This document shows positions 18,807 to 27,572 of a DNA stretch of 64,000 nucleotides, piece by piece (positions within the stretch are counted from its first letter, which is position 1; the number at the start of each line of letters is the position of its first letter). The DNA comes from PALSA-1004 sp041483135 (GTDB lineage Bacteria > Pseudomonadota > Gammaproteobacteria > Burkholderiales > SG8-41). Below the pieces are notes generated by a model that was given only the letters and a program-made list of their open reading frames with translations, made no database searches and was not told where the DNA came from. A program made the translations under genes and the position numbers. Location: contig JBGPFE010000009.1 in NCBI GenBank assembly GCA_041483135.1, positions 1 to 64,000 of the forward strand, written 5' to 3'.

Positions 18807-19799
18807 TCAGAACGATATGCCGAGCAGCTTCGCCGCCGTCCGGTAGCTGACATCTTCGCGTTCCTTGGCGGTCAGCCCCGGCACCGCCTCGAGGTGCTGC
18901 ACGGGTCTTTCCTCGCCCATGTCGTACGGCGAGTCGGTGCCGATCACCACACGCTCGGAGCCGACCATCTCGAGCAGATGCCGGGTCGCCTGCGGATGAT
19001 GGGTGAGTGCGTCAAAATAGAATTGCTTGAACATGGCTAACGGCCTGGATTTCGTAACAGCGCTGGTATCAGGGCGCACTTCGTGTCCATGCTCGAAACG
19101 CCCGATCTGATACGGCAGGAATCCGCCGCCGTGCGCGAGCAGGATCCTGAGGTCCCTGAGTTCGTCGAGCGCACCGCTGAACATGAGTTTGCCCACCATG
19201 ATGGTGGTATCGAGCGGATTGCCGATCAAGTTGCCAAGATAATGGCAGTCGAGCCGGCCGGTCGCGCCTTGAGTATTCGGATGCGCGAAGACCACGACCT
19301 TGAGTTCCTGCAGCCGGCGCAGCACCGGGCGGAACTTGGGTTCGGCGAGCTCCTCCGCGCCGATCGCGGTGCCCATCTCGACCGCTTTGAATCCGTATTC
19401 CTTGACCACGCGCTCTAGTTCGGTGATGGCGGCATCCGGGTCCTGCATCGGCAGCGTGGCCATGCCGCGCAGGCGGTCGGGACGGGCGGCGACCATCTTC
19501 GCCACGCCCTCATTCACGATGCGTGCCGTTTTCAGCGCCAGGTCGGCGCCGAGCCCGTAGAAAAACGTCTGCGGTCCGGGCGAGATCACCGAGATGTCGA
19601 TGCCCCTGCGCTCCATCGTTTCGACTTTGGCGTCGGCATCGTAGAACTCCGGAATCAGGGCGAACTTTATCTTGCCGCGCACGAATTTGCGTTGATGGCC
19701 TTCCCCCTCGATCACGGTTTTATAGATATCAGGATGCGCCCGCATTTCCTGGATGATGGTTTCGGGGATGACGTGGTTGTGCGTATCGATGCGTTTCAC
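18807..19799 (-). CDS. Amidohydrolase-family metal enzyme (ACMSD-like)
   Basis: TIM-barrel metalloenzyme of the amidohydrolase_2 family, which includes aminocarboxymuconate-semialdehyde decarboxylase and gamma-resorcylate decarboxylase; these often decarboxylate rather than hydrolyse. Metal ligands seen are His7 and His9 in DTHNHVIP, a histidine in FAHPNTQG, and the late aspartate in IGTDSPYDMGEE. It is 330 residues with a GTG start at 19799 preceded by GAGGAAG. It precedes the beta-hydroxyacid dehydrogenase. Decarboxylation of an aromatic or semialdehyde intermediate is plausible but unproved. Confidence 0.86.
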   Translation of the reverse strand: MKRIDTHNHVIPETIIQEMRAHPDIYKTVIEGEGHQRKFVRGKIKFALIPEFYDADAKVETMERRGIDISVISPGPQTFFYGLGADLALKTARIVNEGVAKMVAARPDRLRGMATLPMQDPDAAITELERVVKEYGFKAVEMGTAIGAEELAEPKFRPVLRRLQELKVVVFAHPNTQGATGRLDCHYLGNLIGNPLDTTIMVGKLMFSGALDELRDLRILLAHGGGFLPYQIGRFEHGHEVRPDTSAVTKSRPLAMFKQFYFDALTHHPQATRHLLEMVGSERVVIGTDSPYDMGEERPVQHLEAVPGLTAKEREDVSYRTAAKLLGISF

Positions 19800-20102
19800 C
19801 GTTTCTTCCTCTTGGTTGTCGTGGGTTCGCTTGCGGCATGCCCGGCCTGGACGTCGATCTGCGAGCCCGCCGTGTGCGCCAGCAGCAGCAGGCGATGAAT
19901 ATTGGCGTTCAGCGCCGAGGCGCCAATGATTACAGCAGCGGCTTTCCCGCGCAAGCTCTTTTCCCCGGTCGCCGTGCGGTATAATGCTGCCAGTTTAGTT
20001 ATGCTTCGAGCACAAAACCTGCAATCACTTTGCACGTGTCGCCTGATGCTGCCAGTGACCCATTCCGAAAACCGTCGCGCGCGCAGCCCATAAAAGGACC
20101 CA
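19800..20102. other. Intergenic region between divergent catabolic units
   Basis: About 300 bases separate the amidohydrolase (minus) from the first Gfo/Idh gene (plus). A 112-codon minus frame crosses it (19796-20134) but overlaps both neighbours' start regions, has low-complexity composition and resembles nothing I know, so I treat it as non-coding. Promoters for both directions should lie here, but I cannot place one with confidence. Confidence 0.5.
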
Positions 20103-21179
20103 GTGAAGCAAATCGACATCGGCATTATAGGCACCGGCTGGTGCGGGGGAATCCGCGCGGAAACCTGCGCGACTCACCCGCTCGTGAAGAGCCTGCATCT
20201 TGCCGAAACGCGGCCTGAGCGGCTCGCCGAGGTCGCCAAAGCCACCGGCGCGAAAACAGCGACTGCAGATTATCGCGAGATCATACAAAACGAGACGGTA
20301 GACGCCGTGATCATCTCGGCCACGCCCGAGCACCTGCATTACCCGATGGCGCGCGATGCCTTGAGCGGAGGCAAACACGTGTTTCTCGAAAAGCCGATCG
20401 CGCTCGAGCTGCACGAAGCCGACGAGTTGATTGCGCTCGCGCGCAAAAGCCGGTTGAAGTTCACCATCGGTTACTCGCAGCGGTTCAATCCGAAGTTCGC
20501 CTACGTGAAAAAATGCGCGACCGACGGCACGCTCGGCAAGCCGGTGAGCGCGCTCGTGAGCCGGCATATCGGGCGCAGCCTCGGCAAGAAAATCACCGGG
20601 CGGACCAAATTATCGCCGGCAGCGATGGAAGCAACCCATGATCTCGATTTCGTGCTCTGGTGCCTCGAGCCGGCGAAGCCGGTGCGCGTGTATTCGCAGT
20701 TCAATTACGGCGCGATGAAAGCGGCCAGCGGCGCCGATGTGCCGGACACGCAGTACATGACGGTCACCATGGACAGCGTCGTCTCGTTTGTCGTCTGCGC
20801 CGGTTGGAGCCTGCCGCCCGCGTACCCCAATTTTGCGATGACGTGGATTGAATTCGTCGGCACCGAAGGCGCATTGATCGTTGACGACACCCACCGCGAT
20901 ACGATGCTTACCACCATGCAAAAGGGCATCGTGCATCCGATGTCGACCATGCCCGGCGAGTTCGTCGAACACACTTATGCCGGCCCGATGGCGAGCGAGA
21001 CGGTGCATTTCATCGAGGCAGTCGCCTGCGACCGCCCGGTGCTCGTCACCCCCGAGCAGGCGCGGCAGGTCATGGAAGTTTATATTGCAGCCGATCTGTC
21101 GGCCGAACGCAACGAACCGGTCACCCTGCCGCTGCCGGAATCCCGCACCACCACGTTCGCCAGCGGCAGCGGCCGATGA
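20103..21179 (+). CDS. Gfo/Idh/MocA-family oxidoreductase 1
   Basis: NAD(P)-dependent sugar or cyclitol dehydrogenase-type protein, 358 residues. It has an N-terminal Rossmann domain (GIIGTGWCGGIRAE), the EKP signature VFLEKPIALEL whose lysine is catalytic in active members, and the C-terminal alpha/beta substrate domain. Start is GTG at 20103 with AAGGA upstream. Its stop overlaps the next gene's ATG (ATGA), and that neighbour is a paralogue, so a heteromer or two successive oxidations are possible. The substrate is unknown. Confidence 0.88.
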   Translation: MKQIDIGIIGTGWCGGIRAETCATHPLVKSLHLAETRPERLAEVAKATGAKTATADYREIIQNETVDAVIISATPEHLHYPMARDALSGGKHVFLEKPIALELHEADELIALARKSRLKFTIGYSQRFNPKFAYVKKCATDGTLGKPVSALVSRHIGRSLGKKITGRTKLSPAAMEATHDLDFVLWCLEPAKPVRVYSQFNYGAMKAASGADVPDTQYMTVTMDSVVSFVVCAGWSLPPAYPNFAMTWIEFVGTEGALIVDDTHRDTMLTTMQKGIVHPMSTMPGEFVEHTYAGPMASETVHFIEAVACDRPVLVTPEQARQVMEVYIAADLSAERNEPVTLPLPESRTTTFASGSGR

Positions 21180-22291
21180 GAAAACAGCCCAAAAGAATCG
21201 GCCTTGCCATCGTCGGCGCAGGGCGCGTGGGTCTCATTCGCGGCGAACTCGCCGCGCGCCACCCCGAAGTCGAATGGATCGGCATTGCGGAAACAAATCC
21301 GGAGCGCGCCAAGCTCGTCGCCGGCAAAGTCGGCGCCGAGTTCGTCACCGCCGATTTTCGCGAGCTGGTCAGACGCCCGGAAGTCAATGCCGTCATCGTA
21401 TCCACGGACGAGCATTTGCACGTGGATCCAATCCTGGCCACGCTCGAGCGCGGCCATCCGCTGCTGATTGAAAAACCGCTCGCGACCGATCTTGCCGAAT
21501 CGCAGATTGTGACGGATGCGATCGAAAAAGCGCAGGTCGACGCCGTCATCGGCTATACGCAGCGCTTCCGGCGCCGCTGGCTGGTGGCCAAGGAAAAAGT
21601 GCGCACCGGCGCTCTCGGCGAAATCACGATGGTCACCTCGCGCGCGTTCATGAACCGGCTGGTCGCGATCGATAATTACCAGCGCTCCGACAACCCGTCC
21701 GAGATTTCTCCGATGGTCATTTCCGGGACGCACGCGCTCGACATAGTCATGTGGCTGATGGAGGCCAAGACGCCGGTCGAGGTTTATGCGCGCTCGGTCG
21801 ACAAGGCGCTGGGTCCCAAATGGCACGGTATCGACGGCACCGGATACGTAATGACGTTTGACGACGGCGCCATCTACCACGGCGTGATTTCGTGGGCGCT
21901 GCCGGAAGTGTGGCCGGGCGCGGTCTACAGCCTGGAGGTCGGCGCGGTCGGGACCGAAGGCGTGCTCACCATCGACGATACGCACCGCGACATCGTGCTC
22001 GCCACCAATCTCGTGCAGGGCGAAGGCTACGCGCCCGACAAGAGGCGGCACGTGGACTTTCTGACGAGTTATCCGGTCGGCGACATCGCGCTCGGCGAGC
22101 TGCGCGGGCCGATGCGCGAGGAAACCAATTCCTGGCTCAATCGGGTCGCGCTCGGCGTGCCGACCCAGCACGCCACGGCGCGTGAAGGGCACAATCGCCT
22201 GATGCTCACCAAGGCAATCGATCTGTCTGCGCGGCTCAAGCGCCCGGTGTCGTTGCCAATCACACCCGAGGATGAAAAACGCAGGAACTGA
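21176..22291 (+). CDS. Gfo/Idh/MocA-family oxidoreductase 2
   Basis: Paralogue of the preceding gene, 371 residues. The Rossmann motif is AIVGAGRVGLIRGELA and the EKP signature is LIEKPLATDL; a histidine typical of the catalytic His position is in ISGTHALDIVMWLMEA. Translation is coupled to gene 1 through the 4-bp overlap. It is followed 60 bp later by a Bug binding protein, suggesting that uptake and oxidation of the same compound are encoded together. Confidence 0.88.
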   Translation: MRKQPKRIGLAIVGAGRVGLIRGELAARHPEVEWIGIAETNPERAKLVAGKVGAEFVTADFRELVRRPEVNAVIVSTDEHLHVDPILATLERGHPLLIEKPLATDLAESQIVTDAIEKAQVDAVIGYTQRFRRRWLVAKEKVRTGALGEITMVTSRAFMNRLVAIDNYQRSDNPSEISPMVISGTHALDIVMWLMEAKTPVEVYARSVDKALGPKWHGIDGTGYVMTFDDGAIYHGVISWALPEVWPGAVYSLEVGAVGTEGVLTIDDTHRDIVLATNLVQGEGYAPDKRRHVDFLTSYPVGDIALGELRGPMREETNSWLNRVALGVPTQHATAREGHNRLMLTKAIDLSARLKRPVSLPITPEDEKRRN

Positions 22292-22351
22292 TTCAGTGTC
22301 GCAATCAACATGGCCAATCGATCCATTGGCTTATAACCCAAGGAGGAAAAC

Positions 22352-23350
22352 ATGACCCAGCGGAGTTTCGGCATCGCACAGCTGTTCCTCGCGTTACTCA
22401 TCGCGATTGCTCTCAACGCGGCCAACGCGCAAACGGCGGATAAATACCCGAACCGGCCTATCCGCATGATCGTTCCGTACGCGCCGGGCGGCGCGACCGA
22501 CATCACCGCCCGCCAGCTGGCGATGAAATTAAGCGAAGTCTGGGGGCAACAGGTGATCGTGGACAACCGCGCGGGGGCTTCCGGCAACATCGCGCTCGAG
22601 CTCGCGGCAAGATCGACGCCGGACGGCTATACGCTGTTCGTCGGCAACGTCTCGACCAACGCGATCAATGAAACCACGTTCGCCAAGACGCTGCCCATCA
22701 AGCCTTCGCGCGACCTGACCGGGGTCACCAATCTCATCGAGCTGCCGCATCTATGGGTCGTCAATCCCAGCGTGCCGGTTTCCAGCCTCAAGGAGCTGGT
22801 CGAGTACGCGAAGACGGCACGCACCCGCATGAACTATGCCTCTGCCGGAGTTGGCTCGTATCCGCATCTCGATACGGCGAGATTCCTGAAATTCGCAGGC
22901 GTCGAAATGACCCACGTCCCCTACAAGGGAGGCGCGGGCCAGATGATCCCGGCCATCATCGGCAACGAAGTGCAATTCATGTTTATCAACATGGCATCCT
23001 CGATCCAGAACATCCGCGCCGGCAGAATCAAGCCTCTGGCCACCACCTGGCCCACGCGGCGACCCGAGCTGCCGGATGTGCCGACCGTGACGGAAGCGGG
23101 CTTTGCCGGTTTCGGCACCAACGCCTGGAATGGGTTGTTCGCGCCGGCCAAAATACCCGCGCCGCTGCTCAAAAGCATTCATGCCACCGTCGTGAAGTCG
23201 ATGGAAGAGGCGCAGATGAGGGAACTGCTCAGCAAGCAGTTCATGTCGGTCGTGGTCAACAAGTCGCCCGCTGAATTCCAGCAGTTCGTCCTCGAGGAAG
23301 TCAAGAAGTGGGGCAAGGTCGCCAGCGACAATCACATTATCGTAGAGTGA
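22352..23350 (+). CDS. Bug-family solute-binding protein
   Basis: Periplasmic TctC-like binding protein, 332 residues, with a strong ribosome site (AAGGAGG) and a signal peptide cut near NAANAQT. Family motifs are YPNRPIRMIVPYAPGGATD, DNRAGASGNIALE and VPYKGGAGQMIPAI. It lies between the Gfo/Idh pair and the CocE hydrolase on one strand with short gaps, so it is probably part of the same transcript. No membrane subunits TctA/TctB are encoded in the window. Confidence 0.92.
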   Translation: MTQRSFGIAQLFLALLIAIALNAANAQTADKYPNRPIRMIVPYAPGGATDITARQLAMKLSEVWGQQVIVDNRAGASGNIALELAARSTPDGYTLFVGNVSTNAINETTFAKTLPIKPSRDLTGVTNLIELPHLWVVNPSVPVSSLKELVEYAKTARTRMNYASAGVGSYPHLDTARFLKFAGVEMTHVPYKGGAGQMIPAIIGNEVQFMFINMASSIQNIRAGRIKPLATTWPTRRPELPDVPTVTEAGFAGFGTNAWNGLFAPAKIPAPLLKSIHATVVKSMEEAQMRELLSKQFMSVVVNKSPAEFQQFVLEEVKKWGKVASDNHIIVE

Positions 23351-23381
23351 TTTCGTCGCGCCGGAGCGGACAGGCGAAAAA

Positions 23382-25076
23382 ATGACAAGGGTGACCCCGC
23401 TGAAGCACGCCATGCTCGTCGAGAAGGATGTCGAGATCGCGATGCGCGACGGCGTGCGGCTGAAAGCCGACGTGTTCCGTCCGCGCGGCAGCGGGAAGTT
23501 CCCCGCTATTATCAATATCGGCGCGTACCAGAAGGACAAGCACTGGGTGCCGCCGCCCGACCTGGAGGAAAAAGACAACCCGTACATGAATTGGGAAACG
23601 GTAAACCCTCTATGGTGGGTTCCGCGTGGCTACATCGCAGTGCGCGTCGACGGCCGCGGCTCCGGCAAATCCCCCGGCCAGACCGATCCGTTCTCATTGC
23701 AGGAAGCGCTGGATTTTTACGATGCGATCGAATGGGCGGCCAGGCAGCCCTGGTGCAGCGGCAAAGTCGGCACGTTGGGTATCTCCTACTACGCGATGAC
23801 CCAGTGGCTCGTCGCGAGCCTCAAGCCGCCCTCACTCAAGGCGATGATCCCGTGGGAAGGCGCCGCCGACATGTACCGCGATTTCGCCTATCACGGCGGC
23901 ATTTTCTGCTTCGGCTTCGTGAGCAACTGGTACAACAACCACATGGCGCACCATCTGCTCGGCAGGCCGCAGCGGCAGAATCCCGATACTTTTGCCAGGC
24001 ACTGGCTCTGGCACTACCTGCGCGACAGCCTTGATCGGGGCGCGTACCGGGGCCGGCAGGCGGTGTGGGAAAACATCGACATCCCGCTCTATACCGTCGG
24101 CAACTGGAGCGGCATGGGGCTGCACCTGCGCGGCAACACCGAAGCTTTCGTGCGCGCCAAATCGAAACACAAGAAACTGCGCATCCACGCCGGCACGCAC
24201 TACCATCCGTTCTACGCCGAAGAAGCCCGCCACGATCAGATGCGTTTTTTCGATCACTGGCTGAAAGGCATCGATACCGGAATCATGCAGGAGCCGCCCG
24301 TCAAGCTCCTGATTCGAACCGGCGGCGGCAAGAACTACCAGTGGCGCTATGAAAACGAATGGCCGCTCGCGCGCACCCGCTGGACGAAGTTCTATCTGCG
24401 GCCAGTCAAACACAAGACACCCAAAGGAGAACCCGCTGAAGGGGTGCTGACGACCACGAGGCCGAAGGCCCGCGGCGCGGTCGCCTATCCTGCGAGCGGC
24501 ATGACCAAAGCCGGTGTCGCCTCGGCATCGTGGACTTCGACCGCGCTCGCCGGCAGCCTGCCCCGTATGGGCGTGTCGTTCGAGACCGCTCCATTGCGCG
24601 CGGACACCGAAATCACCGGCCCCATCAACCTCGTGCTGTGGGTAGCGAGTTCGACCGAGGACATGGACATCTTCGCGACCATCCGCAACATCGGCCGCGA
24701 CGGCAAGGACGTGTGGGAGATCGGCCAGCAACAGCAGCCGGTGCCGGTCGCGAAAGGCTGGTTGCGGGTGTCGCACCGCAAGCTGGACAACAAACTCTCC
24801 CTGCCCTATCGTCCGTATCACACTCACGACGAACGGCTATCGCTCAAACCCGGCCAGATAGTACCAGTGCAGGTCGAGGTCTGGCCCACCTGCATGGTGT
24901 TCGCGAAAGGCCACCGCATCCGGCTTGACATTCAGCCGCGCGACGGTATCGGAGCCGCGCCCTACACGCACTACAGCGCGGATTACAATACCGGTACCAA
25001 TATCATTTATACTGGAGCAAATACGGCATCGCACATCCTGTTGCCGATCGTTCCGCCAAAATCCAGAAAGAAATAA
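23382..25076 (+). CDS. CocE/NonD-family alpha/beta hydrolase
   Basis: Serine hydrolase of the X-Pro dipeptidyl-peptidase S15/CocE group, which cleaves esters or amides, 564 residues. The N-terminus has the typical opening (EIAMRDGVRLKADVFRP). The nucleophile sits in GTLGISYYAMTQW and the late histidine is probably in HAGTHYHPFY. The C-terminal jelly-roll domain (about residues 370-550) includes LVLWVASSTEDMDIFATI and HRIRLDIQPRD. No signal peptide is seen, so it is probably cytoplasmic. The next Bug gene starts 4 bases after its stop. Confidence 0.88.
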   Translation: MTRVTPLKHAMLVEKDVEIAMRDGVRLKADVFRPRGSGKFPAIINIGAYQKDKHWVPPPDLEEKDNPYMNWETVNPLWWVPRGYIAVRVDGRGSGKSPGQTDPFSLQEALDFYDAIEWAARQPWCSGKVGTLGISYYAMTQWLVASLKPPSLKAMIPWEGAADMYRDFAYHGGIFCFGFVSNWYNNHMAHHLLGRPQRQNPDTFARHWLWHYLRDSLDRGAYRGRQAVWENIDIPLYTVGNWSGMGLHLRGNTEAFVRAKSKHKKLRIHAGTHYHPFYAEEARHDQMRFFDHWLKGIDTGIMQEPPVKLLIRTGGGKNYQWRYENEWPLARTRWTKFYLRPVKHKTPKGEPAEGVLTTTRPKARGAVAYPASGMTKAGVASASWTSTALAGSLPRMGVSFETAPLRADTEITGPINLVLWVASSTEDMDIFATIRNIGRDGKDVWEIGQQQQPVPVAKGWLRVSHRKLDNKLSLPYRPYHTHDERLSLKPGQIVPVQVEVWPTCMVFAKGHRIRLDIQPRDGIGAAPYTHYSADYNTGTNIIYTGANTASHILLPIVPPKSRKK

Positions 25077-25080
25077 GATC

Positions 25081-26067
25081 ATGTATGCCGTGCGCCGATT
25101 CAACACCCTTGCCGCTTGCCTGTTGTCGCTGTGCGGCCTGACCGCCAGCGCTGCCGACACCGCCCCCTATCCCAACCGCCCGGTGCGCATGGTCGTGCCG
25201 TTCGCCCCCGGCGGCGCATCCGATTTCGTCGGCCGCATCATACAACCGCAAATGTCCGAATTGCTCGGCGAGCAGGTAGTGGTGGACAACCGCGGCGGCG
25301 CCGCCGGCAACATCGGCGTCGAAGTTGCGGCCCGCGCCACCCCCGATGGCTACACCTTTCTCCTTGGCAACGTCGGCACGATGGCGATCAACGCGAATAT
25401 TTTTACAAAATTTCCGATAAAACCCCTGCGCGACCTGGTTCCCGTGACCCAGGTGGTGGACGTTCCCGGCTGCCTGGTCGTGCATCCTACGCTCCCCGTG
25501 AAGACGGTCAAGGAGTTCATCGCCTACCTCAAGGCGAACCCGGGCAAGCTCAATTACGGCTCGCCGGCACCGAGCAGCGCAAACCGGCTGGAAATGGAGA
25601 TGTTCCTGATGGCAACCGGGACGAAGGCCGTGCAGATAAATTACAAGGGCGGCGCCGGGCCGGCGATGATCGGGCTCCTCGGCAACGAGGTGCAGGTGAT
25701 GTTCGTGACGTTCTCCTCCGCGATCACATTCGCCAAAGCGGACCGTGTGCGGATGCTGGGCGTGATCACCCCGGAAAGGATAGCCGCGATGCCGAACGTG
25801 CCGACCATGCGTGAACAAGGTTTCGATATGGTCGTCGGTTCATGGCAGGGCATCTTCGTTCCCAAAGGCACGCCGCGCAACGTGGTAGACAAGCTGTTCA
25901 AAGTCGCCCAGGAAACCATGCGGCATCCCACCGTCGTCAAGCGCATGGCTGACGGCGGCGTGAACATCGTCCTGAGCAAGTCACCGGTGGACTTCGCGGC
26001 TTTCCACAAGAAGGAAAACGATCGATTCGCCAAGGTTATCAAGGACGCCAATATCGAAACGGAATAA
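25081..26067 (+). CDS. Bug-family solute-binding protein
   Basis: TctC-like periplasmic binding protein, 328 residues from the ATG at 25081. That start gives a normal signal peptide (cut near LTASAADT) and a purine-rich upstream sequence; the longer frame from 24925 only overlaps the hydrolase. Motifs are YPNRPVRMVVPFAPGGASD, VDNRGGAAGNIGVE and INYKGGAGPAMIG. It is the second Bug gene in this island and clearly distinct in sequence from the one at 22352, so two ligands may be taken up. Confidence 0.92.
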   Translation: MYAVRRFNTLAACLLSLCGLTASAADTAPYPNRPVRMVVPFAPGGASDFVGRIIQPQMSELLGEQVVVDNRGGAAGNIGVEVAARATPDGYTFLLGNVGTMAINANIFTKFPIKPLRDLVPVTQVVDVPGCLVVHPTLPVKTVKEFIAYLKANPGKLNYGSPAPSSANRLEMEMFLMATGTKAVQINYKGGAGPAMIGLLGNEVQVMFVTFSSAITFAKADRVRMLGVITPERIAAMPNVPTMREQGFDMVVGSWQGIFVPKGTPRNVVDKLFKVAQETMRHPTVVKRMADGGVNIVLSKSPVDFAAFHKKENDRFAKVIKDANIETE

Positions 26068-26130
26068 CGGCCTCCGCAGTAATGATTTCCGTAATTCTGA
26101 TTTACATGCAAACCCGTACTGGAGAATGAC

Positions 26131-27408
26131 ATGGCAAATGTAGGCATGGTGGGATTGGATTGGCAGGAACGCGTCAACTGGGACCGGCTGCGGAAATACC
26201 GGCTGGAGAGCGCGCGCGAGCGGATGAAGGCCCATGGCCTGGGTGCAATGCTGCTGATGTACGACGAGAACGTGCGCTACGTCACCAGCACCCTCACCCC
26301 CGGCTGGAACAAGCTTAAACCCGGCCTGCGCTACGCGCTGCTGTGCGGCGACGACGCGCCGGTGCTGTTCGAACAAGGCGACATCGGTCTGCACATCGAA
26401 AAGCATTCGCCGTGGATTCCGAAAGAAAACATCCGCTATTCCTATGCCTGGATCAAGGGCGCCGCCGGCTCAGCTTCGCTGTCTCAGGTGACGAAGTTCA
26501 CCAAAGCCCTCAAGCCGGAGATGAAGAAGCGCGGTGTGGAGGGCATGAAACTCGGGGTCGATTTCGTCGATATCAACATGATCCAGATTTTCAAGGATTC
26601 GAAGATCGACTGGGTCGACGGCATGACGCCGATGATGGAAGCGCGCGCGGTCAAGAACGAGGACGAGCATGAATGCATGCGCCAGGTCGGCGCCATCGGT
26701 GATGCCGCGCACTGGGAGTTCATGAAGTTCCTGAAGCCCGGCCTCACTGAGAACCAGTTGACGGCGCACATCATGCAGTTTCTCTACAACATCCCGGGCA
26801 TGGAGGACGTCGAGGACGTGATCGTCTCCTCGGGTCTCAACACGTGGCCGAACTGGCGCAACTTCTCGGACCGCATCATCAAGCCGGGCGACATGGTATT
26901 CATGGATCTGGCGGCTCTTACCTGGAACGGCTACAAATCGTGCTACTACCGTACCTACATGGTCGGCAGGGAGCCGAACCAGGAACAGAAAGACTATTAT
27001 CAGATCGCGCTCAAGTGGCTGTACGACTCGATCAAAGCCGTGAAAGTCGGCACCACGACCCGCGAAATCGCGTCGAAATGGCCTTCGGCCAAGGAAGCCT
27101 GGGGATACGAGGAAGAAGACCAGGCCGCCGCCAACCTGTGGGGCCATGGCCTCGGCCTCGCGCAGTACGACCAGCCGGTAATCTCGCGCATCTGGTCGCT
27201 CGACCACCCGATCGAGATCAAGGAAGGCATGGTATTCGCTCTCGAAACCCAGCACGGCAAACCGCACCAATGGGGCGTGCGCATCGAGGAAATGCTGATC
27301 GTGCACAAGGACAGCGTCGAGATCATTTCCAACTTCCCGGTCGAGCAGATCACGGTGGTGGACCCGATGCCCGGCTACTGCAATTTCGGAAAATTGCCTG
27401 GCACATAA
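26131..27408 (+). CDS. M24-family (creatinase/Xaa-Pro peptidase fold) protein with an altered metal site
   Basis: Pita-bread-fold protein, 425 residues: an N-terminal creatinase-like domain (about 1-170) and a C-terminal M24 domain. The dimetal set is usually Asp-Asp-His-Glu-Glu. Here Asp259 (VFMDLAAL), His339 (WGHGLGL), Glu372 (FALETQHG) and a late Glu (VRIEEMLIV) are kept. The second aspartate aligns with Cys271 (GYKSCYYRTYMVG), and one residue is inserted between the first site and the GY turn. It may be a one-metal or non-peptidase member; the family also includes metal-free creatinase and DMSP lyase DddP. A GGAG site precedes the ATG. Confidence 0.82.
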   Translation: MANVGMVGLDWQERVNWDRLRKYRLESARERMKAHGLGAMLLMYDENVRYVTSTLTPGWNKLKPGLRYALLCGDDAPVLFEQGDIGLHIEKHSPWIPKENIRYSYAWIKGAAGSASLSQVTKFTKALKPEMKKRGVEGMKLGVDFVDINMIQIFKDSKIDWVDGMTPMMEARAVKNEDEHECMRQVGAIGDAAHWEFMKFLKPGLTENQLTAHIMQFLYNIPGMEDVEDVIVSSGLNTWPNWRNFSDRIIKPGDMVFMDLAALTWNGYKSCYYRTYMVGREPNQEQKDYYQIALKWLYDSIKAVKVGTTTREIASKWPSAKEAWGYEEEDQAAANLWGHGLGLAQYDQPVISRIWSLDHPIEIKEGMVFALETQHGKPHQWGVRIEEMLIVHKDSVEIISNFPVEQITVVDPMPGYCNFGKLPGT

Positions 27409-27429
27409 GCCGCTCTGATGGAAACCAGT

Positions 27430-27468
27430 TTGCGCCGCCGCGGTGCTCGCAGCACCGCGGCGGCGCAA
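27430..27468. repeat. Perfect 18-bp inverted repeat (strong hairpin)
   Basis: An 18-base arm (27430-27447, beginning TTGCGCCGCCG) and its exact complement (27451-27468) flank a 3-base loop, CGC. It lies 21 bp after the M24 stop and 104 bp before the next gene. There is no T-run, so it may act as a transcript-stabilising 3' hairpin or factor-dependent terminator rather than a classical terminator. Confidence 0.85.
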
Positions 27469-27572
27469 GATGATCGTATCCCGCACGGTGAATTCAGCCG
27501 CGTGCGGGCATCCGGTTCGAAACCCGCGCCCCGGGCAGCGTGATTGCTGCCTCGCCGCACATAAAGGACGCC

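Noticed and set aside
19796..20134. 112-codon minus frame between divergent genes
   Set aside because: Overlaps the start region of the Gfo/Idh gene and the first codons of the amidohydrolase gene; no similarity or clear ribosome site.
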